Both the position numbers and the translations under genes were made by a program. DNA of 64,000 bases. It comes from Lachnospiraceae bacterium C7 (GTDB taxonomy: Bacteria > Bacillota > Clostridia > Lachnospirales > Lachnospiraceae). The stretch's first letter is position 1. Each line of letters begins with the position of its first letter. The DNA is taken from assembly GCA_900113385.1 (NCBI GenBank), contig FOPE01000002.1, forward strand, positions 58,156 to 122,155, written 5' to 3'. This document shows positions 35,030-44,939 of this stretch, piece after piece. A model generated the notes under the pieces. It was not told where the DNA came from and made no database searches. It saw nothing but the letters and a program-made list of their open reading frames with translations.

Positions 35030-36508
35030 GTGAAAGAAAAATCCGTAAAAATTAATGCGATAATGAATTCGATTTTATCATTATCAGCTTTTTTATTTCC
35101 TTTGATTTCTACGCCTTATGTTTCTAGAGTTCTAGGAAAAGTAGGAGTAGGAAAAGTAGGATTTTGTTCAACAGTTGTAACATATTTTTCTATGTTTGCT
35201 CAGTTAGGTATTCCAACATATGGTATACGAGTTTGCGCTCAGCATAGAGATAATAAAAAAGAGTTATCAAGAATAACACAAGAATTAATTATAATAAATA
35301 TGGTTACAGTTGTATTAGCATATTTATCACTAGCAGTTGCAGTGATGGCTGTTCCAAAATTTTATCAGCGAAAAGAAGTCATTATTGTAATGAGTTCCAT
35401 TATCATATTAAACGCATTAGGCGTAGAGTGGTTGTATAAAGCATTAGAAGAATACTCATATATCACTATGAGATCAATAATCTTTAAGATTATCTCATTA
35501 GGTCTTATGTTTTTATTGGTAAGAGGAAGAACCTACACAGATATTGTATTTTATTCAGGAATAGTAATTTTTGCATCAAGCGCATCAAATGTACTAAATA
35601 TGATTAATCTAAGAAAATATGTTTATCTAAAGCCAGTGTGGGGCTATAAATTTAAGAGACATATGAAGCCAATACTGATATTTTTTGCAATGGCAGTTGC
35701 CGGAACAATTTATACAAACCTAGATAAATTAATGATAGGTATGATGGTAGATGATTCAGAAGTAGCGCTTTATGAGACAGCAGTTAAAATAAAAACAATT
35801 TTAGTAAGTTTAGTAACTTCTGTTAGTGCAGTATTACTACCAAGAGCATCCGTATATGTAAAAGAGAAAAAAATGGATAAGTTCTATGAAATCCTAGAAG
35901 AAGTAATGAATTTCACAATGATTATAGCTACATCCTTTATTATATTCTTTACATTGTTTGCTAAGGAAGGTATTGCATTCTTAGGAGGAAAAGAGTTTGG
36001 CGCGGCAATTGCGCCAATGCAAGTAATTATGCCATCAATCTTTTTTATAGCTGCCACATCAGTTATAGGATACCAACTGTTGATTCCATTAGAAATGGAA
36101 AAATACGTTATGTATTCCTCAATAGTTGGAGCAATAGTAGATTTGATACTAAATTCAATTCTTATTCCAGTTTTAGGAGCAACTGGAGCTTCAATAGGAA
36201 CAGTAGCCGCAGAAATTTCAGTGCTTATAGTACAATTTTTTGCACTTCCAAAGATAAATATAAGATTGTTTAAAGCAGTAAGTTTTGGTAAAATTATTTT
36301 AGCAAATGCCTTAGCTTTTATAGCAGCATTTTTCGTAAAATATATTCCTCTAGATTGCACAAGTATGGTTCAAGATTTTATATTGATGGCTATTGCAGCA
36401 ACAGTATATTTTGGAGTGTATTTGATAGTTCTACTTGTAACTAGAGAAAAATTAATAATAGAATTAGTGTCCCAGGCATGGAACACAGTACTTAGGAGGA
36501 AGAAATGA
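35030..36508 (+). CDS. Polysaccharide flippase (Wzx/MATE-like)
   Basis: A 492-residue protein with about fourteen membrane helices. The family-typical N-terminus is SILSLSAFLFPLISTPYVSRVLG, followed by FFAMAVAGTIYTNLDKLMIG. It should move lipid-linked repeat units across the membrane. TAGGAGGTC supports the GTG start. It overlaps the next gene by four bases (ATGA). It is the only flippase in the locus, although there are two initiating transferases. Confidence 0.92.
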   Translation: MKEKSVKINAIMNSILSLSAFLFPLISTPYVSRVLGKVGVGKVGFCSTVVTYFSMFAQLGIPTYGIRVCAQHRDNKKELSRITQELIIINMVTVVLAYLSLAVAVMAVPKFYQRKEVIIVMSSIIILNALGVEWLYKALEEYSYITMRSIIFKIISLGLMFLLVRGRTYTDIVFYSGIVIFASSASNVLNMINLRKYVYLKPVWGYKFKRHMKPILIFFAMAVAGTIYTNLDKLMIGMMVDDSEVALYETAVKIKTILVSLVTSVSAVLLPRASVYVKEKKMDKFYEILEEVMNFTMIIATSFIIFFTLFAKEGIAFLGGKEFGAAIAPMQVIMPSIFFIAATSVIGYQLLIPLEMEKYVMYSSIVGAIVDLILNSILIPVLGATGASIGTVAAEISVLIVQFFALPKINIRLFKAVSFGKIILANALAFIAAFFVKYIPLDCTSMVQDFILMAIAATVYFGVYLIVLLVTREKLIIELVSQAWNTVLRRKK

Positions 36509-37992
36509 AAAACGAAATAGTAGTAAATATTAAAGATATGCTACTTAGCATTTTATTGAAATGGAGACAGATTTTAATCTGCATGGTTATCTTCATGGTA
36601 GTATTAGATGGAGCAGCAGTTTATAAATCTTATGGAGAAGTCCAGATTGCAAAAGAAAAACAAAAGGTTGCATCAAAGGGTGGAAAAATTTCTTATGACG
36701 ATGTAACAGCAGAATTAAGTGAAAGTGAAATTAAAGAAGCCGAATATAGATTCAAAGCTTATAAAGATTACTTAAACAAATATAAAAAATTAACAGATTA
36801 TTCAGAAAAATCATTATTAATGAATTTAGATCCTAATCACCTTTATAAAGGAATAATTACATATGTTGTTTCAGATAAAGAACACAAAGATGATGTAGAG
36901 AGCTACTTAAAAGCAAAGCTTTCTAATAATAGCGTTTATAAAGAATTTGTAAATGATAATAATTATGATTCGTCAAAAAGTTATGTTTCGGAGTTAGTTC
37001 AAGTAGGTTCAATCAAATCTACTGAAAAAGATTTAGGACAGTTAAAAAGTGATAATGCTAATAACACAATTCAAATCTTTGTATTAGCAAATACAAAAGA
37101 TCAAGTAGAGGCACTTGAGAATATCGTAGAAAAAAAAGTTTCAGATGTTTCAAAAAACATTAAAGAAAATTATGCGAATACAGTTGTAACTAAAGTTGGG
37201 GATACTGTTTCACTTGCTTCAGACGAAACAGTATTAAAAAAACAGACAAACGTTTCAGATGAAATAGATACAATAAATAATTCCATTGCCAACAATTTAA
37301 ATAACATGGATGAAGGTGCAAAGAATTACTATAAAGCAATGGTAGAAAATTTATCCGTGGATGAAAATGATAATATTATTTATGTTGATTCAACAGATGG
37401 AGCAGTATCAAACAAAAGTAATAAAAAAGTAGAAATTGAAATTCCATCAGTACAGTTTGTAAACAAAAAATATATTGTACTTGGAGCAGCCCTTGGATTA
37501 TTTATTGCATTAATTGTATATGCATTAAAATATTTACTTAGCAGAAAATTAAAGGCATCCGAAGAATTAAAAGATTCATTTGGTATGACTGTTATTGGAA
37601 ATATTATGGTTAATCCAAAAAGAAATAGTAAAATCGATAATAAAATTATGGAAATCTTTGGTAAGAAAATGTTACCAATGGAAAAGGCACTAAAAAATAT
37701 CAATAAGAAATGTGTTGCGCTAGCTAAAAAACAAGACATTGATTCCGTAATTTTTATTAATAATGAGGATGTAGATTTAACAAGCTATATCCAAAAAGAT
37801 ATGTTTGAAGGTATTAAGATTAACTTCATGACAGATGAAGAACTAATTGATGAAGCTGCAACTTCAAGCAAATCTCAAACAGTCATTATGACAGTAATAG
37901 CAGGCTCAACATCATATAAAGATATTGATGATTCAATGGAATTATATGAAAAATTAGACATAAAACTCCTTGGTGGCATTGTATTAGAATAA
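36505..37992 (+). CDS. Wzz/chain-length-like protein with degenerate kinase-like C-terminus
   Basis: A 495-residue protein. One membrane helix lies near residue 20-38, a long helical extracytoplasmic part at about 40-310, and a second helix at about 320-342, the plan of Wzz/CapA chain-length proteins. The last 140 residues are cytoplasmic and resemble a BY-kinase fold (SVIFINNEDVDLTSYI, ending KLDIKLLGGIVLE), but no Walker A or Walker B is present. It may be a pseudo-kinase partner or sensor. It lies 34 bp before the GH25 gene. Confidence 0.8.
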   Translation: MKNEIVVNIKDMLLSILLKWRQILICMVIFMVVLDGAAVYKSYGEVQIAKEKQKVASKGGKISYDDVTAELSESEIKEAEYRFKAYKDYLNKYKKLTDYSEKSLLMNLDPNHLYKGIITYVVSDKEHKDDVESYLKAKLSNNSVYKEFVNDNNYDSSKSYVSELVQVGSIKSTEKDLGQLKSDNANNTIQIFVLANTKDQVEALENIVEKKVSDVSKNIKENYANTVVTKVGDTVSLASDETVLKKQTNVSDEIDTINNSIANNLNNMDEGAKNYYKAMVENLSVDENDNIIYVDSTDGAVSNKSNKKVEIEIPSVQFVNKKYIVLGAALGLFIALIVYALKYLLSRKLKASEELKDSFGMTVIGNIMVNPKRNSKIDNKIMEIFGKKMLPMEKALKNINKKCVALAKKQDIDSVIFINNEDVDLTSYIQKDMFEGIKINFMTDEELIDEAATSSKSQTVIMTVIAGSTSYKDIDDSMELYEKLDIKLLGGIVLE

Positions 37993-38026
37993 GCAATAGC
38001 TAGTGTAAACACAAGTGGGAGGTAAT

Positions 38027-40534
38027 ATGACCGACAAGTTTGTTACAATTTTGAAAGAGAGGAGGAAAGCATTACTTAGCGTAGCAATACTACTTGTACT
38101 TACTGTGTGTGCAGCAATTTTTGCTTATAACAAGATGAGTAATGGTCCGTTAAATGGATTTGCGGTGTTAGAGAAAAATGATCCAGAATACGGAAAACGT
38201 GATGGATCAAAGGACAAATCCGAGACTAACATTACATATGATAGCTTTGCTAACAAGAATACATCTAATAAGGCATGTAAAAGTCTTAAAAAGGGTGTGG
38301 ATGTATCAGTTTATCAAGGCAATATCGATTGGAATAAAGCAAAAAAAGCAGGTGTACAATTTGCGATTATTCGAGTAGGTTACCGTGGAAAAACAGCAGC
38401 AGGAACAATTGGGGCAGACAAGAACTTCAAGAAGAATATACAAGGAGCAATTGATGCTAATATTCCAGTAGGAGTATATATATTCTCACAAGCAACAACA
38501 CAACCTGAAGCTGTAGATGAAGCAAATTACGTACTAGAAAAAATTGCAGGTTACAAAATCTCATTACCAGTAGTAATTGATTATGAGTATGCCAGTGGAA
38601 ATACAGGTCGTTTGTATGATGCACATTTAAGTAAAGAAAATGCAACAGCAGTATGTGATGCTTTCTGTAACAGAGTGGAAAGTGTTGGTTATACTGGAAT
38701 GGTATATGCCAATGCAAGCATGTTAAAAAACCAGCTTAATGCTGAATCTCTTGCAAAAAAACACAGAATTTGGTTAGCAAATTATGTGAACAAGACATCT
38801 TATAGTGGCACTTATGATTTTTGGCAATGTAGTTCAACAGGAAAAGCAAGTACATATGGCATGAGTTCAACTTATGTGGATTTGGATTTCTGGTTTGACG
38901 ATGGCGAAAAAGTAAGAAAAGATTATTCTCTTGTATTTGATGCAGAATTTTATGCAAATAAATATAAAGATTTAAGAGATGCCTTCGGTCATAATTATGT
39001 AGCTCTTCTTCAACATTTCATTGATTATGGAATGAGCGAAGGACGTCAAGCATGTATTGGATTTGATCCACAATTCTACAGAAATAAATACTATGATTTA
39101 CTAAGTACATATGGACTTGATTGGGAAAAATATTATGAACATTTTATAAATTACGGCTTAAACGAAGGTCGTCAAGGTTCAGCTCAATTTAGTGTAAAAT
39201 CATACAAAAATGCCAACGTAGACTTACGTAATGAATTTGGAAATGATTATGAAAAATATTACAGACATTATATGAGCAGTGGCCAGTATGAACCATCTAG
39301 AACTAATACTGTAACAGGATATGATAACACTGTAGTAGGAAGTGTTACTATGTATAAAGGTGTTGACTATTCTAAAGTATTTGATTTTGGATATTATAAA
39401 GAACATAATGCAACAATTAAGTCAAAATATCCAAGTAATGATGTAAGTGCACTTGAGTATTTCGTAGGAACAGGAATGAAAAATGGAGACCAAGCATGTG
39501 AAAGCTTTAGTGTAAAATCATATAAAAATGCTAATCGTGATCTACGTAATGCATATGGAGATGATTTGAAATCATACTATAACCATTATATTAATGTAGG
39601 TTATAACGAAAATCGTATAACTACAGGTTATGATGATAAGATTGCAAATCCAATTACAGTATACAAAAAAGTAGACTATAAGTTAGTATATGATTTCAAC
39701 TACTATGTTCAGCATAATCGAGATGTTTTAAATGCCTTTGGTTGTGATGAAAATAAAGTTCTAGAGCATTTTGTAAAATACGGAATGAATGAGGGACGCC
39801 AAGCAATTGAAACATTCAATGTAAAATCATACAAAAATAGATATTCTGATTTAAGAAATGCTTATGGAGATGACTATAAGAAATACTTTAATCATTATAT
39901 GGAGTATGGTTATAAAGAAGGAAGAGTAGCAACAGGCAACGAAAATGCTGTCGTAGGATTTATTACAAAATATAATGGTGTGGATTATTCACCAGTATAT
40001 GACTATAACTATTACATTAGTAATAATCCAGATGTTGCAAATACGTTTAAAAAGGATGAAACAAAAGTCTTAATGCATTTTATAAATTATGGAATGTCTG
40101 AGGGACGTCAAGGTTGTGAGCGATTTAATGTAATATCTTATAAGAATAGATATTCTGATTTAAGAAGAGCTTACGGAAAAGATTTAAAGAAATATTATAT
40201 GCATTATATTAATTATGGAAAAGCAGAAGGAAGATTAACAACTGGTTTTGAGACACAAGTTGTTAATCCACTAACAACGCTTGATGGAGTAGATTATTCT
40301 CCGGTTTATGATTACAATTACTACATCAAGAATAATCCAGACGTATTTAATGCATTTAAATATGATGACGAAGCAACTTTAAGACATTTTGTTAATAATG
40401 GAATGAATGAAGGACGAAAAGGAAATGAGACATTTAATGTTTCTGAATATAAAGACCAACATCCTGAATTGTATGTAAAATGTGGAAACTCATTGAAAAA
40501 TTATTATATGGAATATTTAAAGAGTTTCAAATAA
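38027..40534 (+). CDS. Exported GH25 muramidase with eleven surface repeats
   Basis: An 835-residue protein. A cytoplasmic N-terminus and one membrane anchor (about 14-33) are followed by a GH25 lysozyme domain (about 88-290). It has KGVDVSVYQGNIDW at the start, the catalytic DxE as DYE (185-187), and YVDLDFW at the end. GH25 enzymes cleave the MurNAc-GlcNAc bond. Residues about 300-835 are eleven half-repeats of about 40 residues of the type shared by the next five genes. GGGAGG precedes ATG 38027. It follows the Wzz gene by 34 bp, so it belongs to the glycan operon, and a terminator follows. The lack of a clear cleavage site suggests it stays membrane-tethered. Confidence 0.92.
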   Translation: MTDKFVTILKERRKALLSVAILLVLTVCAAIFAYNKMSNGPLNGFAVLEKNDPEYGKRDGSKDKSETNITYDSFANKNTSNKACKSLKKGVDVSVYQGNIDWNKAKKAGVQFAIIRVGYRGKTAAGTIGADKNFKKNIQGAIDANIPVGVYIFSQATTQPEAVDEANYVLEKIAGYKISLPVVIDYEYASGNTGRLYDAHLSKENATAVCDAFCNRVESVGYTGMVYANASMLKNQLNAESLAKKHRIWLANYVNKTSYSGTYDFWQCSSTGKASTYGMSSTYVDLDFWFDDGEKVRKDYSLVFDAEFYANKYKDLRDAFGHNYVALLQHFIDYGMSEGRQACIGFDPQFYRNKYYDLLSTYGLDWEKYYEHFINYGLNEGRQGSAQFSVKSYKNANVDLRNEFGNDYEKYYRHYMSSGQYEPSRTNTVTGYDNTVVGSVTMYKGVDYSKVFDFGYYKEHNATIKSKYPSNDVSALEYFVGTGMKNGDQACESFSVKSYKNANRDLRNAYGDDLKSYYNHYINVGYNENRITTGYDDKIANPITVYKKVDYKLVYDFNYYVQHNRDVLNAFGCDENKVLEHFVKYGMNEGRQAIETFNVKSYKNRYSDLRNAYGDDYKKYFNHYMEYGYKEGRVATGNENAVVGFITKYNGVDYSPVYDYNYYISNNPDVANTFKKDETKVLMHFINYGMSEGRQGCERFNVISYKNRYSDLRRAYGKDLKKYYMHYINYGKAEGRLTTGFETQVVNPLTTLDGVDYSPVYDYNYYIKNNPDVFNAFKYDDEATLRHFVNNGMNEGRKGNETFNVSEYKDQHPELYVKCGNSLKNYYMEYLKSFK

Positions 40535-40566
40535 TAAAAATTTAATAAGTTTTAGTATTAACTTTT

Positions 40567-40607
40567 AAAGGGTAAAAGCCGATAGGGCTTTTGCCCTTTA
40601 TTATTTT
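40567..40607 (+). terminator. Terminator ending the glycan/GH25 operon
   Basis: AAAGGG-T-AAAAGCC pairs with GGGCTTTT-G-CCCTTT around a GATA loop, followed by ATTATTTT. The GCCGATA in the loop is part of the hairpin, not a promoter. Confidence 0.85.
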
Positions 40608-40658
40608 GCATTGCAATAAAAATATTACAAAAAAATTACAAAAAAGTTAATTTGCTTA

Positions 40659-40687
40659 ATGACAGAAATGAGTTTTAGTGTTATGAT
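40659..40687 (+). promoter_or_regulatory. Sigma-A promoter for the amidase-glucosaminidase unit
   Basis: ATGACA (40659-40664), a 17-nt spacer and TATGAT (40682-40687) each differ by one base from consensus. About seven bases after the expected start of RNA is a hairpin with GTGT/ACAC and ACC-GAAA-GGT (40700-40722), which may stabilise the 5' end. Confidence 0.65.
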
Positions 40688-40791
40688 AATTGTGCAAGAG
40701 TGTGGAAACCGAAAGGTGACACAAAAAACTTCATACTTCATCCAAAAAGCAGGGGATAGGCAAAAACTATGATTAAGAAGGGAATGATGAA

Positions 40792-43095
40792 ATGAAAAAG
40801 AGATTTTTAAAAGCAAGTGCATTGCTTTTAACATTGTCTGTCGGTGCGTCGTTAGGAGTAGTTAGTAATGCAGCTACAAGTAATGGTAAGGATGGAATGT
40901 TAAAGCAACAAGTGCGAGACAAAGAAGCTAGTTTTAAGACAGCAAAAGACGGGGCCCAGTTTAATTTTCAACAAGACGAGACACAATCGAGTTTAAAAAG
41001 CCAGGATGCATTAAGAGGTAAGCCATTATCAAGTGCTAATACTTCTAGTGTAAGAACGGCCACAAAAGAAAATGATGAGGGTAGTACGCCAGAAGATTTA
41101 TCAAGCTATGTTGTAACTTTGGATGGAGATGGAAAACTTGTAAGTGATAACAGCGTTGAAAAAGCTTTGAACAATGCTACTGAAGACGTGAATAATTATG
41201 CTACTAGTTTAGAAGATAGCAAGGTTCAAACATTTAGTAAAACATACAAAGCGAGCAAAAATGTTGTAATTGTACTTGATCCAGGACATGATGCAGTACA
41301 TGGTGGAACAAGTGCAGGAGGTGTGCCAGAAGCAGAGATTAACTTAGACATCGCTTTAGCATGTCGAGATGAACTATCTCAGTATAGTGGTGTAACAGTT
41401 TATATGACTAGAACTACATCAGCATGTCCACATCCAGGAACTACTTCAGGTAATGATAACTATTACAGAGTACAATACGCTAAAAGCGTAGGTGCAACAG
41501 CATATGTAGCACTTCATTGTAATATGTCATCTAATCCTAATTCAAATGGAGCAGAAGTATATTATCCAAATAATGGTGGAAATGCAGCAATAGGTGCAGC
41601 AGGTTATAAATTAGCTACACTAACTCTTGATGAGCTTACTAAGCTCGGCATTAGAAATGCAGGTGTTCATACAAGAAATTCAGAGACAAACACAAGATAC
41701 GCAGATGGCTCTCTTGCAGATTATTATGGAGTTATTAAGCAAAGTAAATTGTGTGGATTTCCAGGAATTATTATTGAACATGGATTCCAGTCTAACGCAT
41801 ATGATATGAATAACTTCCTTAGAACAAAATCAGGAAGAAAAAGACTTGGAATTGCAGACGCAACAGGGATCGCAAGGGCGTACGGTTTAACAAAAGGTTT
41901 AACTTATAAAGGTCTTGATTATAAACCAGTATTTGATTCACAATATTATGCACAGCATAATCCAGACGTTGCAAAAGCTTTAGGTACAGGTGAAGGCGCT
42001 TTGTTCAATCATTTCATAAATTATGGAATGAACGAAAGACGTCAAGCATGTGCTAATTTCGATGTGAAATCATACATGAACCAATATGTAGATTTAAGAA
42101 ATTGCTATGGTAAAGATTATCAAAAATATTATGCACATTATATTCAGTATGGAAAAGGTGAAGGTAGAAAAGGCACTGGTTGTACTACACGCCAGGGTAA
42201 AGTTACTAAATATAATGGTGTAGATTATTCGCTAGTATATGATTATGATTATTACCAAAGTCATAATTCAGATATAAAAGCAGCATTTGGAAATGATGAT
42301 ATTTCTACAATTGCACATTTCGTAAATAACGGAATGCGTGAAGGACGTCAAGCAAAAGATACATTTGATGTTAAGGCATATAAAAATGCAAACAATGATT
42401 TACGTTTAGCATATGATGATGATATGCAAAAATATTATATGCATTATATTAAATATGGTAAAAATGAAGGCCGTAAAACAGTAAATTGCGATACAGTTAC
42501 ATATGTAACATCATATCAAGGTGTAGATTATTCAAAAGTATATGATTACACATATTATGTAGAGCATAATTCAGATGTTAAGGCTACATTTAAAGGCGAT
42601 GACGTTAAGACTTTAAGACACTTTATTGATTATGGAATGCGTGAAGGACGCCAAGCAAAAGATAATTTTGATGTTAAGTCATACAAAAATGCAAATAGAG
42701 ATTTAAGAGTTGCATATAAAAATGATTTATCAAAATACTACATGCATTATATTAACTATGGATATAGAGAAGGAAGAACAACAACAAATTGTCCTGAAAT
42801 TCTTAAACCAATTACACAATATAATGGAGTAGATTATTCTTTAGTATATGATTATGACTACTACATTACCCATAATAATGATGTTAAAAATGCATTTGGC
42901 GGAGATGATATAAAAGTATTAGAGCATTTCATTAATTATGGAATGAATGAAGGACGCCAAGCAAAAGAAACATTTAATGTTCAGACATATAAAAACAACT
43001 ATGGAGATTTAAGAGCAGCTTATGGAAATGATAATAAAAAGTATTACATGCACTATATTAATTATGGATATAGAGAAAACAGAAAAGGAGCATAA
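40792..43095 (+). CDS. Exported N-acetylmuramoyl-L-alanine amidase with eight surface repeats
   Basis: A 767-residue exported protein. A signal peptide (1 to about 28, ending SNAA) and a low-complexity linker lead to an amidase_3 domain (about 156-366). Zinc ligands are visible as His166 (DPGHDA), Glu180 (PEAEINL) and His242 (ALHCN), and the catalytic Glu is Glu329 (IIIEHGF). It cuts the bond between MurNAc and the stem peptide. Residues about 376-767 are four repeat pairs (eight half-repeats). The glucosaminidase gene starts five bases after the stop and uses a ribosome site within the end of this gene. It has its own promoter. Confidence 0.95.
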   Translation: MKKRFLKASALLLTLSVGASLGVVSNAATSNGKDGMLKQQVRDKEASFKTAKDGAQFNFQQDETQSSLKSQDALRGKPLSSANTSSVRTATKENDEGSTPEDLSSYVVTLDGDGKLVSDNSVEKALNNATEDVNNYATSLEDSKVQTFSKTYKASKNVVIVLDPGHDAVHGGTSAGGVPEAEINLDIALACRDELSQYSGVTVYMTRTTSACPHPGTTSGNDNYYRVQYAKSVGATAYVALHCNMSSNPNSNGAEVYYPNNGGNAAIGAAGYKLATLTLDELTKLGIRNAGVHTRNSETNTRYADGSLADYYGVIKQSKLCGFPGIIIEHGFQSNAYDMNNFLRTKSGRKRLGIADATGIARAYGLTKGLTYKGLDYKPVFDSQYYAQHNPDVAKALGTGEGALFNHFINYGMNERRQACANFDVKSYMNQYVDLRNCYGKDYQKYYAHYIQYGKGEGRKGTGCTTRQGKVTKYNGVDYSLVYDYDYYQSHNSDIKAAFGNDDISTIAHFVNNGMREGRQAKDTFDVKAYKNANNDLRLAYDDDMQKYYMHYIKYGKNEGRKTVNCDTVTYVTSYQGVDYSKVYDYTYYVEHNSDVKATFKGDDVKTLRHFIDYGMREGRQAKDNFDVKSYKNANRDLRVAYKNDLSKYYMHYINYGYREGRTTTNCPEILKPITQYNGVDYSLVYDYDYYITHNNDVKNAFGGDDIKVLEHFINYGMNEGRQAKETFNVQTYKNNYGDLRAAYGNDNKKYYMHYINYGYRENRKGA

Positions 43096-43100
43096 ATAAT

Positions 43101-44654
43101 TTGAAAAGTTATATTAAAAAATTATTTAGTATTCTACTAGTTTTTACTTGTATAATGACATTTACATTTGTTGGAGATGCAACAGTAAAGGTTAAGGCTG
43201 CAATGTCAGATAATTTATATTCTATAATGGGACAGTCAAATGTAACATTAGATCAAATGATAAATTATTATGAAAAGCATGCAACTTACCCTAGTTTTTA
43301 CAAAAACACAGATGCACCAACGATTTATCATTTCTGCAAAATTTATTCAGAAGAATGCGAAGCAGAAGGCGTAAAAAAAGAAGTCGCTTTTTGTCAAGCA
43401 ATGAAAGAAACTGGATACTTAAAATTTGGTGGAGATGTAAAAATCAACCAGTATAATTTCGCAGGAATAGGTGCTACAGGAGGCGGTAATCCTGGAAATT
43501 CATTTAGAAGCGTTAGAGAAGGTGTAAGAGCTCAGGTTCAACATCTTAAAGCTTATGCATCTACAGAAAGAGTTAAGAATCCAGTTGTAGATCCAAGATA
43601 TCAATATGTTTATTCAGACAAAGTAGCAAAAGCACCATATGTTCAGTGGTTAGGAATTCATGAAAATCCTAATCATACAGGATGGGCGGCAGCATCACGA
43701 TATGGATATAGTTTGATTGATTCTTATATTGCAGATTTGTATGGAGTCTCAAAATATAGTACATGGTATAATGGAGTAGATTATAAAGATGTTTATGATC
43801 CTAATTACTATATGTCAAGATATGCTGATGTAGCCCAAGCATGCGGTGGAAGTTCTGATACATTAATTGGACATTTTGTTAATTATGGAATGAATGAAGG
43901 AAGACAGGGAAATTCTGAATTCGATGTTCATTCTTATAAAAATGAATATGCAGATTTAAGAAGTGCATACGGCACAGATTTAAAGAAATATTATATGCAT
44001 TATATCAATTACGGCAAAAGAGAAGGACGCCATGGCTTAGGATGTACTTCACTAAGTGGAGTAGTTATTTCTTATAATGGAAAGAATTACTCAGCAGTAT
44101 ATGACTATAATTATTATGTAAATAATAACCCAGATGTTAAAGCAGCATTTAACGGTGATGATGTAAAAACATTAAAACATTTTGTGGAATACGGAATGAA
44201 TGAAGGCCGTAGAGGTAGCGAAAATTTTGATGTTGTTTCATATAAAAATGCATATGGTGACTTACGAGCAGCATATGGCAAAGATTTAAAGAAATATTAT
44301 ATGCATTACATCAATTATGGTAAAAAGGAAGGTCGTATTACTACTGGAGTTAGTACATTACAGAATCCTATTAGAACATATCAGGGAGTTGATTATTCAT
44401 TAGTTTATGATTATAACTACTATATACAACATAATCCTGATGTGGCAAGAGCATTCCCAAATGATGATGTTGCAACATTAAAACATTTCATCAACTATGG
44501 AATGAATGAAGGTCGTATTGCAAAAGATACATTTAATGTGAAAGCATATAAAAACGCATATAGAGATTTAAGAGCAGCATATGGTAATAATATGTCTGCA
44601 TATTACAAACATTATATTGATTACGGATATAGAGAAGGTAGAGTAGCAGTCTAA
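43101..44654 (+). CDS. Exported glucosaminidase with six surface repeats
   Basis: A 517-residue exported protein. A signal peptide (1 to about 34, ending KVKAA) precedes a glucosaminidase domain of the LytD/FlgJ type (about 75-215). It has catalytic Glu103 in QAMKETGY, then NQYNFAGIGATGGG, RSVREGVRAQVQHLKAY, and DPRYQYV. It cleaves the GlcNAc-MurNAc linkage. Residues about 227-517 are three repeat pairs. The start is TTG 43101, with AAGGAG 11 bases upstream inside the amidase gene, so its expression is probably coupled to and lower than the amidase. A terminator follows. Confidence 0.93.
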   Translation: MKSYIKKLFSILLVFTCIMTFTFVGDATVKVKAAMSDNLYSIMGQSNVTLDQMINYYEKHATYPSFYKNTDAPTIYHFCKIYSEECEAEGVKKEVAFCQAMKETGYLKFGGDVKINQYNFAGIGATGGGNPGNSFRSVREGVRAQVQHLKAYASTERVKNPVVDPRYQYVYSDKVAKAPYVQWLGIHENPNHTGWAAASRYGYSLIDSYIADLYGVSKYSTWYNGVDYKDVYDPNYYMSRYADVAQACGGSSDTLIGHFVNYGMNEGRQGNSEFDVHSYKNEYADLRSAYGTDLKKYYMHYINYGKREGRHGLGCTSLSGVVISYNGKNYSAVYDYNYYVNNNPDVKAAFNGDDVKTLKHFVEYGMNEGRRGSENFDVVSYKNAYGDLRAAYGKDLKKYYMHYINYGKKEGRITTGVSTLQNPIRTYQGVDYSLVYDYNYYIQHNPDVARAFPNDDVATLKHFINYGMNEGRIAKDTFNVKAYKNAYRDLRAAYGNNMSAYYKHYIDYGYREGRVAV

Positions 44655-44674
44655 TTCTGCGAATCCTAATTATT

Positions 44675-44704
44675 AACCACACACCTTAGGGTGTGTGGTT
44701 TTTT
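44675..44704 (+). terminator. Terminator after amidase-glucosaminidase
   Basis: A perfect 11-bp stem AACCACACACC/GGTGTGTGGTT with a 4-nt loop is followed by TTTT. Confidence 0.9.
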
Positions 44705-44725
44705 GTAAAAAAATTGATATATATC

Positions 44726-44752
44726 TTGACAAATTATATATATATATATAAT
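44726..44752 (+). promoter_or_regulatory. Probable sigma-A promoter with AT dinucleotide tract
   Basis: TTGACA (44726-44731) is followed by an (AT)n tract and TATAAT (44747-44752), a 15-nt spacer. The tract length would set promoter spacing, so slippage here could alter expression. The leader to the next gene is about 180 nt, and I see no strong structure in it. Confidence 0.55.
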
Positions 44753-44939
44753 GGTTTGGCAAAATATTAAACTTGAATGAGAGACAACAAGGATGAACAT
44801 GATATGAAAGTTTAATTATGAGTTTCACATTCAGTAATGCAGTTCATGCAATAATTCCCATATAATACTATATAAAGTTTGTATATCAAGAATGGATAGT
44901 GATATGCGATTAAATTACTAGAGAAAGGATTAGACTTAA

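Noticed and set aside
40567..40607. Sigma-D -10 box GCCGATAG upstream of the amidase
   Set aside because: The bases form the loop and stem of a terminator hairpin, and no TAAA box stands at the right distance.
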